Under the pieces are notes generated by a model. The model did not search any database, was not told the origin of the DNA, and worked only from the letters and a program-made list of their open reading frames with translations. The translations under genes were made by a program, and so were the position numbers. From assembly GCF_000974445.1 (NCBI RefSeq), contig NZ_BBOJ01000019.1, forward strand, positions 124,001-188,000: a DNA stretch of 64,000 nt, in the 5' to 3' direction. The DNA is from Lentzea aerocolonigenes. GTDB lineage: Bacteria; Actinomycetota; Actinomycetes; Mycobacteriales; Pseudonocardiaceae. Every line of letters begins with the position of its first letter. Position 1 is the first letter of the stretch. Shown here in pieces: positions 50,860 through 59,865 of this stretch.

Positions 50860-51149
50860 CTGGGCAGCCGCTGCTCCGGCACCTTGATCACAGCCGTGCC
50901 GCCGTCGAGATCCACCCGGCTTCGCGGCGGTGCCCCGTCACCTTCCTCGTCGCGCAGCTGCCGCTCCTCCTTGCGGTACTCGAGCTCGTCGCGCTTGCCC
51001 GCCTCGAACGTGGCGCCCAGCTCGCCGAAACCCGCCGCCGCGATCGGCGTGCCCTTCTTCCTGCGCGCGAACCGCTCGACCACCGCGAGCACGAACAACG
51101 CCACCACCAACGCGGGCAGCGACATCGCGAACAGGAACCCCAGGCTCAT
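50856..51149 (-). CDS. small DUF6191-like membrane protein
   Basis: 97 aa. One N-terminal membrane helix (MSLPALVVALFVLAVVERFA), then a basic patch RRKKGTPIAAAGFGELGATFEAGK and a charged tail. FGELxATFEAGK is typical of the DUF6191 family. Function unknown. Convergent with ispF with a 4-bp overlap and divergent from the TIR gene. Confidence 0.75.
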   Translation of the reverse strand: MSLGFLFAMSLPALVVALFVLAVVERFARRKKGTPIAAAGFGELGATFEAGKRDELEYRKEERQLRDEEGDGAPPRSRVDLDGGTAVIKVPEQRLPS

Positions 51150-51202
51150 ACCTGGACAACTCCGGCGACAGCACTGTGGTTCCCGCCACTAACATCCACA
51201 CG

Positions 51203-52150
51203 GTGACCAAGTACGACATCTGCCTGTCGTTCGCCGGCGAGGACCGCGCCTACGTGGAAGAGGTGGCGCACCACCTCAAGGATCTGGGACTGCGCTACTT
51301 CTACGACAACGAGCGGCAGCACGAGCTCCTGGGCGAGGAGCTCACCGAGTACCTGGACAAGGTCTACCGCGAAGACTCGCGCTTCTGCGTGATGTTCGTT
51401 TCGAAGGACTACGTGCGGAAGATCTGGACGATCCACGAGCGCCGCTCCGCGCTGGCCCGCGGCCTGCACGACCCGCACAAGCCGTACGTGCTGCCCGTCC
51501 GCTTCGACGCCACGCCCGTCCCCGGTCTGCGCCCCAGCATCGGCTACCTCGACCTGAAGGAATTCACTCCGCGCCAGCTCGCCGAGATGCTCGCGAAGAA
51601 GGTCGGCATCGAGGTCGGCCCGCCCGAGGCAGGCTGGGAGTACCGCACGTTCACCGACATCGTGCGGCAGAGCATGCGCGGCCTCGAGGACAAGAAGCTC
51701 AACCACGAGATGGGCTTCGCGGACAACGTGCGCTCGCTCAGCTCGGACACCGACGCGATCGACTACTTCACCGCTCGCACCCGCAAGTTCGACGAGATCC
51801 TGAACGCCGTCCAGGACGTGCTCTCGCCGCAGAAGCAGCAATGGGCGTTCGGCCCGGCGGGACAGGCAGGCAACGCGGACAAGGTCCGGCTCCTGGCCAC
51901 GAGGTTCGTGAAGAACTACGAGGACCTGCTCGACTGGGCCGCCGACCTGCGCGGCACGACGACGCCCGACCGCCACCGCGCGCTCTACGAGGCCACCGCG
52001 AAACTCGCGGACCAGCCGTTGAAGCAGATCGACGAGTTCGTCGAACACTTCGCCGCCGCGGCCCAGCGAGGTGCCGGCGACCTGACGCTGACCATCGACT
52101 ACGACTCGTCCGAGGTCGAGGCAGAGCTCAAAAAGGTCCAGACCACGTAG
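51203..52150 (+). CDS. TIR-domain protein with unknown C-terminal domain
   Basis: 315 aa, GTG start. TIR domain at about 1-140: YDICLSFAGEDRAYVEEVAHH, LGLRYFYDNERQ, FCVMFVSKDYVRKIWTIHERRSAL. The Glu in WTIHERR sits where NAD-cleaving TIR proteins carry the catalytic Glu. The C-terminal 165 residues are helical with no recognised domain. Bacterial TIR proteins often act in anti-phage signalling or abortive infection, but none of the usual Thoeris, CBASS or Argonaute partners adjoins. It sits between ispF and cysS, which are close neighbours in mycobacteria. Confidence 0.82.
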   Translation: MTKYDICLSFAGEDRAYVEEVAHHLKDLGLRYFYDNERQHELLGEELTEYLDKVYREDSRFCVMFVSKDYVRKIWTIHERRSALARGLHDPHKPYVLPVRFDATPVPGLRPSIGYLDLKEFTPRQLAEMLAKKVGIEVGPPEAGWEYRTFTDIVRQSMRGLEDKKLNHEMGFADNVRSLSSDTDAIDYFTARTRKFDEILNAVQDVLSPQKQQWAFGPAGQAGNADKVRLLATRFVKNYEDLLDWAADLRGTTTPDRHRALYEATAKLADQPLKQIDEFVEHFAAAAQRGAGDLTLTIDYDSSEVEAELKKVQTT

Positions 52151-52160
52151 AGTCGAGGGC

Positions 52161-52784
52161 GTGACGATCCGCGCCGCGCTCTTCGACTTCTCCGGCACGC
52201 TCTTCCGGCTCGAACACCCCGAGCTGGCGTCCAACGCGGACCTGATGCGTGCGCTCACCGCCCCGGTCGGCATCGCCGACGACATGGACCCCGAGCTCGT
52301 CGACGCGTGGTACCGCCGCGACCTCGACCCCGACGTCCACCGCTGGGTGCACGTCCGGGTGCTCAACGACTCGAACGTGGCCAACGCCGAGGGCCTCTAC
52401 GACCAGCTGATCGACGCGGAGTCGTGGCAGCCCTACCCGGACACCGAGGCCGCGCTGGCGCACCTCACCGACGTCCCCGTCGCGGTCGTCAGCAACATCG
52501 GCTGGGACATCCGGCCCGTGTTCGAGCGGTTCGGGCTGACGCACCTCGTGGACGAGTTCGTGCTCTCCTACGAGGAAGGCGTCATCAAGCCGGACCCGAA
52601 GATCTTCACCACCGCCTGCGAACGGCTGGGCGTCGACCCGCGCGACGCGGTGATGGTCGGCGACAGCGAGGAGGCGGACGGCGGCGCGGAGGCCATCGGC
52701 TGCGCCTTCCGCCTCGTCAATCCGGTTCCGACGAGTGACCGCCCGACTGCTCTTTTGGATGTGGCCCGTACCATTCCCGTGTGA
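52161..52784 (+). CDS. HAD-superfamily hydrolase
   Basis: 207 aa, GTG start 10 bp after the TIR gene. Motif I ALFDFSGTLF: the second acidic residue of DxDGT is replaced by Ser (DFSGT), a known phosphatase variant. Motif II VVSNIGWD, Lys in EGVIKPDPKIF, motif IV MVGDSEEADGGAEA. Substrate unknown. Overlaps the cysS start by 4 bp (GTGA), so it is co-translated with cysteinyl-tRNA synthetase. Confidence 0.88.
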   Translation: MTIRAALFDFSGTLFRLEHPELASNADLMRALTAPVGIADDMDPELVDAWYRRDLDPDVHRWVHVRVLNDSNVANAEGLYDQLIDAESWQPYPDTEAALAHLTDVPVAVVSNIGWDIRPVFERFGLTHLVDEFVLSYEEGVIKPDPKIFTTACERLGVDPRDAVMVGDSEEADGGAEAIGCAFRLVNPVPTSDRPTALLDVARTIPV

Positions 52785-54190
52785 GCCTCCACATCTACGA
52801 CACCGCGAGCCGGTCCATGCGGGAGTTCCACCCGCAGGTCAACGGAACGGCGTCGATCTACGTGTGTGGGGCGACCGTGCAGGGCATCCCGCACATCGGT
52901 CACGTCCGCAGCGGCCTCAACTTCGACGTTCTGCGTCGGTGGCTGGCGCGTGACGGTGCCGACGTGACGCTGGTCCGCAACGTCACCGACATCGACGACA
53001 AGATCCTCACCAAGGCCGCCGACCACGACCGGCCGTGGTGGGAGTGGGCGTACACGCACGAGCGCGCCTTCGAGGAGGCGTACGACGCGCTGGGCTGCCT
53101 GCCGCCGTCGTACGCGCCGCGGGCGACCGGCCACGTGACGCAGATGGTCGAGCTGATGCAGCGGCTGATCGACAAGGGCCACGCCTACGACGTCGACGGT
53201 GACGTCTACTTCGACGTGCGCTCGCTTCCCGAGTACGGCGCGTTGTCCGGCCAGAAGCTCGACGCCGTGGAGCAGGGCGAGACCGCCGTGCGCGGCAAGC
53301 GCGACCCCCGCGACTTCACGTTGTGGAAGGCCGCGAAGCCCGGTGAGCCGTCCTGGCCGACACCGTGGGGCAACGGCAGGCCCGGCTGGCACCTCGAGTG
53401 CTCGGCGATGGCCACGGCGTACCTCGGCAGCACGTTCGACATCCACGGCGGTGGGATCGACCTGATCTTCCCGCACCACGAGAACGAGCAGGCGCAGTCG
53501 CGCGCGGCCGGTGACGGCTTCGCGAACTACTGGATGCACAACTACTGGGTGACGTTCTCCGGCGAGAAGATGTCCAAGTCGCTCGGCAACACCGTGTCCA
53601 TCCCGGTGATGCTGGAGAAGGTCAGAGCCCAGGAGCTGCGGTACTACCTGGTGGCGCCGCACTACCGCTCGCACATCGAGTACTCGGAAGAGGCGTTGCA
53701 GGAGGCGGTGACGTCGTACGGGCGCATCGAGTCGTTCCTGCGCCGCGTCGCCGAGCGCGTCGGGCAGGTCCAGCTCGCGGGCGACATCTGCCGAGAGGCA
53801 TTCGACGCAGACTTCGTCGTTGCGATGGACAACGACCTGAACACGCCTCAAGCCGTGGCGGCACTGCACAACAAGGTGCGCCAGGGCAACACGGCACTCG
53901 CCGACGGCGACCACGACAAGGCCCTCGAAGCGGCCGAGTGCGTGCGCCGGATGGCCGACATCCTCGGCGTCGACCCGTTGTCGCCGAAGTGGAACGACCA
54001 GTCGTCTGCCGACCTCGGCATGCGGCAGGCACTCACCACGCTGGTTGATCGGCTGCTCGTCGAGCGCCAGGAAGCCCGCAAGAGCAGGGATTTCGCACGC
54101 TCTGACGCGTTGCGCGACCAGCTCTTGGAGGCGGGCATCGCCGTCGAGGACACCCCCGACGGTCCGCAGTGGACTTTGAAGGACGACTGA
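52781..54190 (+). CDS. cysS: cysteinyl-tRNA synthetase
   Basis: 469 aa. Class I synthetase: YVCGATVQGIPHIGHVRSGL (HIGH motif), zinc ligands at the C of YVCGAT, GWHLECSAMA and the HH of LIFPHHENE, and KMSKS in SGEKMSKSLGN. C-terminal anticodon-binding helices follow. It charges tRNA-Cys. Downstream rlmB starts 5 bp later. Confidence 0.97.
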   Translation: MSLHIYDTASRSMREFHPQVNGTASIYVCGATVQGIPHIGHVRSGLNFDVLRRWLARDGADVTLVRNVTDIDDKILTKAADHDRPWWEWAYTHERAFEEAYDALGCLPPSYAPRATGHVTQMVELMQRLIDKGHAYDVDGDVYFDVRSLPEYGALSGQKLDAVEQGETAVRGKRDPRDFTLWKAAKPGEPSWPTPWGNGRPGWHLECSAMATAYLGSTFDIHGGGIDLIFPHHENEQAQSRAAGDGFANYWMHNYWVTFSGEKMSKSLGNTVSIPVMLEKVRAQELRYYLVAPHYRSHIEYSEEALQEAVTSYGRIESFLRRVAERVGQVQLAGDICREAFDADFVVAMDNDLNTPQAVAALHNKVRQGNTALADGDHDKALEAAECVRRMADILGVDPLSPKWNDQSSADLGMRQALTTLVDRLLVERQEARKSRDFARSDALRDQLLEAGIAVEDTPDGPQWTLKDD

Positions 54191-54195
54191 CTTCC

Positions 54196-55167
54196 GTGGC
54201 TGGCAACTCCAAGCGCAAGGGCGCGATGCGCAATCCGGGCTCGAAGAAGGGCGCGGTCGTCGGCTCCGGCGGACAGAAGTCCAAGGGCCTGCAGGGCAAG
54301 GGTCCGACCCCGAAGGCGTCGGACCGCCCGAACCACCCCGCCTACAAGCGGGCCAAGGCCGTCGCGAAGACCGAGGCGGTCAAGACGCAGCGGCGCCAGA
54401 AGACCGAGAAGGCCCAGGCCGAGACCGTGGCGGGCCGCAACCCCGTCGTGGAGTGCCTGCGCGCGGGCACGCCGGCGACGGCGCTGTACGTGGCGCTGGG
54501 CATCGACGCTGACGACCGCGTGGCCGAGGCCGTGCGCCTGGCGGCCGACCGGGGCATCTCCGTGCTGGAGGTCGCCCGCGGTGAGCTCGACCGGATCACC
54601 GGCGGCGCGATGCACCAGGGCCTCGGCCTGCAGGTGCCGCCGTACGAGTACGCGACCCCGAACGAGCTGCTGGAGATCGCCCAGCGCGCCGGCGAGCCGC
54701 CGCTGCTGGTGGCGCTGGACGGCGTGACGGACCCGCGCAACCTGGGTGCCGTCGTGCGTTCCGCCGCGGCGTTCGGTGCGCACGGCGTGGTGCTGCCGCA
54801 GCGGCGCAGCGCGTCGATGACGGCGGTGGCGTGGCGGACCAGCGCGGGCACGGCGGCCAGGCTGCCGATCGCGATGGCCACGAACCTGACCCGCACGCTG
54901 CGCGACTGGGCGGAAGCGGGCCTGATGATCGTGGGCCTCGACGCCGACGGTGACGTGGACGTCGACGGTCTGGATCTAGCGACGGGCCCGCTGGTCGTCG
55001 TCGTGGGCTCGGAGGGCCGCGGCCTCGGCCGTCTGGTCAAGGAGACCTGCGACCAGACCGTGTCGATCCCGATGGCCACGGGCGTCGAGTCGCTCAACGC
55101 GTCGGTCGCCGCCGGTGTCGTGCTGGCCGAGGTCGCACGGCGTCGCCGGATCGTCGCCAAAGGCTGA
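54196..55167 (+). CDS. rlmB: 23S rRNA (guanosine-2'-O-)-methyltransferase, RlmB/TrmH family
   Basis: 323 aa, GTG at 54196. A long basic Lys/Gly/Ser-rich N-terminal extension (about 1-80) precedes the substrate-binding domain (VAGRNPVVECLRAG) and SPOUT fold with knot motifs ALDGVTDPRNLGAVVRSAAA, VVVVGSEGRGLGRLV and SIPMATGVESLNASVAAGV. It methylates a 23S rRNA guanosine ribose. The extension is usual in actinobacterial members. Position after cysS is conserved in mycobacteria. Confidence 0.93.
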   Translation: MAGNSKRKGAMRNPGSKKGAVVGSGGQKSKGLQGKGPTPKASDRPNHPAYKRAKAVAKTEAVKTQRRQKTEKAQAETVAGRNPVVECLRAGTPATALYVALGIDADDRVAEAVRLAADRGISVLEVARGELDRITGGAMHQGLGLQVPPYEYATPNELLEIAQRAGEPPLLVALDGVTDPRNLGAVVRSAAAFGAHGVVLPQRRSASMTAVAWRTSAGTAARLPIAMATNLTRTLRDWAEAGLMIVGLDADGDVDVDGLDLATGPLVVVVGSEGRGLGRLVKETCDQTVSIPMATGVESLNASVAAGVVLAEVARRRRIVAKG

Positions 55168-55736
55168 TCACGCCTGACGTTATCGGCTGCTTCGCGACGC
55201 TGAGCGCGACCATTCACCGACGTTAGTGATCGTTTTCCCGCCCGCGAAACCGGTTCAGCTTTCACGGGCGGGAAACTGTGAACTCGGCTTCTTGCCAACA
55301 CCTCGCAGGTGCCCCGGATGACAAACGGCGTGCCCTATTCCGCGCCGCTCCCGAGCGCGGGTACGGTCGTCTCGTTCGCCAATTACCAGTTCTGCCGGGC
55401 AGGAGTCGGAGCGGGTTGCACCGCTTGGCCGAGCGGGTGACACCCGTTTGGCACCGGCTGACACAAAGCGTGACCATTTGGGGTCCAATCAGGCGAACCC
55501 GAGGTCAACTGTGAAGAAGATCAGCTCTACGTTTCGCTATTGTAACTACTTTAGGTAACCAGCCTGCTCCGTTTAGGTACACACTGTGGTAGGACAGACG
55601 TTGAACGGTCAGGCAGCTTCTACCGTGATTGTCGATAGAAATTGATTACTACCGGCGGGGGCGACGTGACTCGGCGTAGAGCGAATCGGGACGTGCCGAT
55701 TCGTCGCGCGCGGGCCGCGGCGCGCCGAGGAGCCGT
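55168..55736. other. 569-bp intergenic region with hairpin and paired direct repeats
   Basis: No convincing gene. It holds an 11-bp perfect hairpin TTTCCCGCCCG / CGGGCGGGAAA (55234-55244 and 55265-55275), probably the rlmB terminator. Two direct TTTAGGTA octamers (55550-55557 and 55572-55579), 22 bp apart, lie in a locally AT-rich stretch about 160-190 bp before the MFS gene and may be activator sites. A 78-codon frame at 55278 lacks coding signs. Confidence 0.6.
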
Positions 55737-56960
55737 ATGACGACCCGTGGCGCCCTCCGCGAGCTGGTGGGTTTGCGTGAGTTCCGCGCCATGTGGATCG
55801 GTTCGACCGCTTCGACAGCCGGTGACCAACTCGCAGCAGTCGCATTGTCACTGCTCGTATTCGAACGAACACAATCCGCTGCGTGGACCGCTCTCACCTG
55901 GTCGTTGACGCTCTTCCCGCCGCTGATTTCGGGCCCGTTGCTCGGCTGGGTCGCCGACCGGTTCCCGCGACGCACGGTGATGGTGACGACGGCCTGGTCA
56001 CAAGCGGTGCTCATGGGCGCGATGGCCATTCCCGGCATGCCGCTGTGGGCGATGATCGTGCTGCTGGTGGTGGTGCTGGCGATCTCCTCGCCGTACCTCG
56101 CGGCCCAGGAGGCGAGCCTTCCGCACGTACTGCCGGCCAAGCGCTACGACGACGGCGTGGCGCTGTTCGGCACGTCCGTCGACATAGCCCAGATGGCGGG
56201 TCTGGCCGCCGCGGGCTTCCTCGTCGCCCGCACCAATCCCGGCGTGGCGCTCGCGATCAACGCGGTCACGTTCGCCGTCCTGGCGATCCTGGTGCAGACG
56301 TCCGTGAAGCACCGTCCGGCCGCGGATCCGCTGGGCCGCAAGAAGAAGGACGACGAGCCGCGCGGCGCGCTGACCCTGATGGTCACCGAGCCGCGATTGA
56401 GGACACTGCTGGGCGTCCGGCTGCTGGCCGGCCTGGCGATGGTCCCCGAAGGACTGGCGGTGCCACTGGCGGCGAGCCTGAACGCGGTCTGGGCGGTGGG
56501 CCTGATCCTCGCCATCGAACCCGCGGCGAACGTGCTGGGTGTGGCGCTGCTGTTCCGTCTCGTGCGCGATCCGGCGAAGCGAGAACGGCTGATCGGCCCC
56601 CTGGCGATCCTGTCGCTGGCGCCGTTGATCATGTTCGCGTTCAACCCGAACCTGACCTGGACGATCGTTCTGCTGGTGATCGCCGGTATAGGCGGGGCCT
56701 ATCACACACCCGCTCGTTCGGCTTGGATGAGACTGCTACCCGACCAGTACCGAGGAAGGGCTTATGGCATTGGGCGCGCTGCACTGCGCTCGAGCCAGGG
56801 CGGAGGAATGGCGCTGGCCGGTGTCGTCGCCCATTCGATCGGCTCGGTCACGGCCACGATCGCGGGAGCGGGCGGTATCGGACTGCTGCTGGCAACACAA
56901 GCCACCATCGCCTGGCGACGTGCTCGAGGTCGCAACGACACGAAGGCGGTGGCAATCTGA
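55737..56960 (+). CDS. MFS transporter
   Basis: 407 aa, ATG with GAGGAG upstream; about 12 membrane segments. The MFS loop-2 signature is GWVADRFPRRTVMV. REFRAMWIGSTASTAGDQLA at the N-terminus is typical of the MFS_3-like actinobacterial exporter branch. Substrate unknown; a drug or metabolite exporter is plausible. Confidence 0.88.
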   Translation: MTTRGALRELVGLREFRAMWIGSTASTAGDQLAAVALSLLVFERTQSAAWTALTWSLTLFPPLISGPLLGWVADRFPRRTVMVTTAWSQAVLMGAMAIPGMPLWAMIVLLVVVLAISSPYLAAQEASLPHVLPAKRYDDGVALFGTSVDIAQMAGLAAAGFLVARTNPGVALAINAVTFAVLAILVQTSVKHRPAADPLGRKKKDDEPRGALTLMVTEPRLRTLLGVRLLAGLAMVPEGLAVPLAASLNAVWAVGLILAIEPAANVLGVALLFRLVRDPAKRERLIGPLAILSLAPLIMFAFNPNLTWTIVLLVIAGIGGAYHTPARSAWMRLLPDQYRGRAYGIGRAALRSSQGGGMALAGVVAHSIGSVTATIAGAGGIGLLLATQATIAWRRARGRNDTKAVAI

Positions 56961-57069
56961 AACAGAACGGTCACCAATAGCGATATCCGTCTTAGAGGCA
57001 CCAGGACGATCTAGATGCACGATTGAAGTCCGGTCGACGAGAGGCGGCGTTCAGAAGTCACGGTTGCGC

Positions 57070-57156
57070 ATGGAAGGACACCTCCTCGTTGCGACGAGCA
57101 GCAGCGTGGTGGTCTACGACCTGGTCAGCGGCGGCTTAGCTCATGAAGTGCCATGA
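57070..57156 (+). CDS. 28-aa small ORF upstream of diguanylate cyclase
   Basis: Encodes a 28-residue hydrophobic peptide (begins MEGHLLVATSSSVVVYDL, ends AHEVP), stopping 12 bp before the GGDEF gene. The ribosome binding site is weak. Could be a leader peptide or chance. Confidence 0.25.
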   Translation: MEGHLLVATSSSVVVYDLVSGGLAHEVP

Positions 57157-57168
57157 GCGTAGGGGGTC

Positions 57169-58638
57169 GTGGTGAAGAACAGTTTGACTGATCGCAGGCG
57201 ATCGCGGGCACTCGGCTTGACTCCGATTCGCAACTGGGACCTTTGGACCGTTGCGCCTAGTGCGATCGCGTACTTTTTCGTGCTCGAAGCAGCCGTAGCC
57301 GTTGCGTCCATTTGGCTGCTAACAAGACTGACCTCGGTCGACAACTCCGACTGGCTCCGCTTCGGCGCGCTCATCGCCGCGATCACGATCCACCTCACGA
57401 TCGTCCGCCGAGCAGAAGAGGCCCGCCGCAAGGAGGCCTCGGGCCCTCACATCGACCTGACCTCGGTCTGGACCTTCGCGGCAGCGGTGGCCCTCCCCGG
57501 CGGCCTGGCAGTGATCGCCACGATCTGGATGCGCATCCTGATCCAGCCGATCGCCCGCCGCCAGCCCTACCGCTTCGTCTTCGGCACGGCCTCCATGCTG
57601 GCCAGCACCCTCCTTTCGTGGACCCTCGTCCACCTCTCAGGTGTCTCCCTGGCCGCGACGGGCAACGTCCCGACAGACCTGGGCCTGGTCCTGATACTGG
57701 CCATCACCGCAGTCCTCTACTGGTTCGTCCAGGTCATGACCGTCGCAGTCGCCTTCAAGATCGTCACCCCGAACTCGAAGGTCCTCGACTTCCTGGGCTC
57801 CAAGGTCGACAACATGCTCGAAATGAGCACCCTCGGCGCCGGCGCCATGCTGGGCATGCTCATGACCTCCCACTGGGTCGGCCCACTGCTCCTGGTCGTC
57901 CCGGTGATCCTCGTGAACGCCCTCCTCTCCCGAGCAGGCGAACGCCGCACCCACCTCGAACGCCTGCTCCGAGAACAGGAACAACTCCACCAGCGCCTGG
58001 CAGCAGACGCCCACACCGACTACCGAACGGGCCTGCTGAACACCAACGGCCTGGCCGAATACGCGGGCCGACTGGCAGAACGCTGCCGCCTGGACGGCGA
58101 ACCCATGACCGTCCTGGTGATCGACCTGGACCACTTCAAGCGCATCAACGACACCTGGGGCCACCCAGCAGGCAACGCGGTCCTGGCCGAAGTGGGCCGA
58201 ATCCTCCGCGAAAAACTCCGCCCAGGCGACGTGGCAGGCAGGGACGGCGGCGAGGAATTCGTGGTGGCCCTGAAAGACACCCCAGTGGCCCAAGGCGTGA
58301 CGATCGCCGAACGCATCCGCGAAGCCATCGGCTCCCTGGCCGTCCCCACCACGGACAAGCACCGCAACGTCGTCACTCTCTACGGCCGCGAAATCCAGCC
58401 CACCGAACCAGAGGGCGTGGAACTACAGGCGATCAGCGCCTCGATCGGCGTAGCGGTGATCCCCGACAACGGCCCGGACATGGCCACAGCCCAGCACTCG
58501 GCAGACGCAGCGCTCTACAAGGCCAAGGAAAACGGCCGCAACCAGGTCCGAGTAGCGGGCTTGGACATTCCGCCGCGCCTGATGCCAACGCCACGCCAAG
58601 ACGACATCACAAAGCCAATCACCTCGCGCACGGCCTGA
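57169..58638 (+). CDS. membrane-bound diguanylate cyclase (GGDEF)
   Basis: 489 aa, GTG start after AGGGGG. The N-terminal half has about seven hydrophobic segments forming a membrane sensor domain. The GGDEF domain covers about 280-465: DYRTGLLNTNGLAEYA, VIDLDHFKRINDTWGHPAGN, active-site RDGGEEFVVAL and ASIGVAVIPDNG. An insertion around LYGREIQPTEPEGVELQAI lies before the last strand. It synthesises cyclic di-GMP, which controls development in actinomycetes. No EAL domain. The + strand is unusually C/A-rich here. Confidence 0.92.
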   Translation: MVKNSLTDRRRSRALGLTPIRNWDLWTVAPSAIAYFFVLEAAVAVASIWLLTRLTSVDNSDWLRFGALIAAITIHLTIVRRAEEARRKEASGPHIDLTSVWTFAAAVALPGGLAVIATIWMRILIQPIARRQPYRFVFGTASMLASTLLSWTLVHLSGVSLAATGNVPTDLGLVLILAITAVLYWFVQVMTVAVAFKIVTPNSKVLDFLGSKVDNMLEMSTLGAGAMLGMLMTSHWVGPLLLVVPVILVNALLSRAGERRTHLERLLREQEQLHQRLAADAHTDYRTGLLNTNGLAEYAGRLAERCRLDGEPMTVLVIDLDHFKRINDTWGHPAGNAVLAEVGRILREKLRPGDVAGRDGGEEFVVALKDTPVAQGVTIAERIREAIGSLAVPTTDKHRNVVTLYGREIQPTEPEGVELQAISASIGVAVIPDNGPDMATAQHSADAALYKAKENGRNQVRVAGLDIPPRLMPTPRQDDITKPITSRTA

Positions 58639-59052
58639 GCGCCAGCGCCGAAGGCGCGCCCTCAAGGCGAGGCCGAAGGCGAGCAGTCTTGGCTTGAAAC
58701 CGCAAGGTTCCGGCGGTGTGGTCCCGTCACGAGTCGTGCCACAGCTCTTGTCGCGCCCGAGGGGAGAGGTCAAGTCGCACGCTTTTCGCGACTTGACCTC
58801 TCCCCTCGGGTGTGACCAGCTCCTGGTACGGCTTGGGACGGGACCACACCGCCCGAACCGCACCACCAACGCAACCGCAAGCCGCCGAAAGCAACAGGCG
58901 TGCCATCAACCCGCAGACGGCGCTGGCCGGTCTTTGATCAGATTGGCGGGGTAAGGGCAGAGCCCCCAGCTTGAAACCGGCACCGAACACGGCGACGCAA
59001 CCGACCCACAATCACCGACCAACAATCACCGGCCAACAACACCCACCCCACA
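58639..59052. other. 414-bp intergenic region outside coding sequence
   Basis: No credible gene. The left part (58640-58707) is GC-rich with repeated GCCGAAGGCG-like words. The centre is the long inverted repeat listed separately. The right part ends in imperfect repeats of CAATCACCG (about 59008-59030) before the znuB stop. Confidence 0.6.
58708..58857. repeat. 150-bp nested inverted repeat
   Basis: Outer arms 58708-58728 and 58837-58857 pair over 21 bp with one mismatch (core GGCGGTGTGGTCCCGTC). Inner arms 58756-58777 and 58789-58810 pair perfectly over 22 bp (core GAGGGGAGAGGTCAAGTCG) around an 11-nt loop CACGCTTTTCG. The segments between (58729-58755, 58811-58836) pair only partly. No transposase or target duplication is obvious. 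Confidence 0.8.
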
Positions 59053-59865
59053 TCAGGCGGCCCGCCGAACCGCCCCAACCCCACGACAAACCAGGTAGAT
59101 CACAAAGCTCACCGCCGTGACGAGAGCAGAAACCGGCAACCCAGGCTGCAGCGACAACAAAATCCCCCCAACCGCCGCAACCTCGGCAAACACAACCGAA
59201 AGCACCGTAGCCCGCAACGGCGAAGCAGTAACCCTCATAGCCGCAGCAGCCGGCGTGATCATCAACGCCAACACCAGCAACGCCCCGACAACCTGAACCG
59301 ACAACGCAGTAGCCACACCGACCAGCACAGCGAAGACGATCGACAGCCCCCGCACCGGAACCCCGCGCGAGACAGCCACATCAGGATCAACCGACGCGAA
59401 GAACAACGGCCGGTAGATGAACGCCAGCACGGCCAGCACAGCCACCGACGAAACAACCAACAGCGTGAGATCAGTCGAGTCGACCCCGACGATCTGCCCG
59501 GTCAGCAGCCCGAACTTGTTGGCAGCCCGTCCTTTGTAGAGGGCGAGCATGAGAATCCCCATGCCCAGCCCGAACGCGAGGATCGCGCCGATCACCGAGT
59601 CGCGGTCGCTCTCGCGGCGCGACAGCACGCCGAGCAGCACCGCGGCGAAGATCGAGCCGGCCAGCGCGCCGTACCCGACGCCGATGCCGAGCAGCAGGGC
59701 CGCCGCACCACCGGTGAACGCGAGCTCGCTCGTGCCGTGCACGGCGAACGCCATCTTGCGGGTCACGATGAACGGGCCGAGCACGCCGGCGACGAGTCCC
59801 AGCACGGCGGCCGCGATCAACGCGGTCTGCACGAAGTCGAGCTCGAGCAGATCGAAGATCGTCAC
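59053..59865 (-). CDS. znuB: zinc/manganese ABC transporter permease (ZnuB type)
   Basis: 270 aa, GTG start overlapping the znuC stop. ABC-3 family permease with about eight membrane helices: GLVAGVLGPFIVTRKMAFAVHG, SELAFTGGAAALLLG, GSIFAAVLLGVLSRRESDRDS and VVGALLVLALMITPAAAA. It forms the channel for the metal delivered by ZnuA. The distal half uses many GTT, GCT, GGG and TTG codons, unlike the proximal half. Confidence 0.9.
   Translation of the reverse strand: MTIFDLLELDFVQTALIAAAVLGLVAGVLGPFIVTRKMAFAVHGTSELAFTGGAAALLLGIGVGYGALAGSIFAAVLLGVLSRRESDRDSVIGAILAFGLGMGILMLALYKGRAANKFGLLTGQIVGVDSTDLTLLVVSSVAVLAVLAFIYRPLFFASVDPDVAVSRGVPVRGLSIVFAVLVGVATALSVQVVGALLVLALMITPAAAAMRVTASPLRATVLSVVFAEVAAVGGILLSLQPGLPVSALVTAVSFVIYLVCRGVGAVRRAA

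Noticed and set aside
55415..55460. tRNA-Ser-like words (TTGGCCGAGCGGGTG)
   Set aside because: No acceptor or T-arm could be folded around it.
55278..55514. 78-codon frame in the rlmB-MFS gap
   Set aside because: Starts inside the terminator-like hairpin, and its composition does not fit the coding pattern of neighbours.
58694..59011. Small open frames across the long inverted repeat
   Set aside because: Both strands give similar peptides because the DNA is palindromic; no coding signs.
59008..59035. CAATCACCG short repeats as a functional site
   Set aside because: Only three imperfect copies in a C/A-biased stretch; more likely composition.
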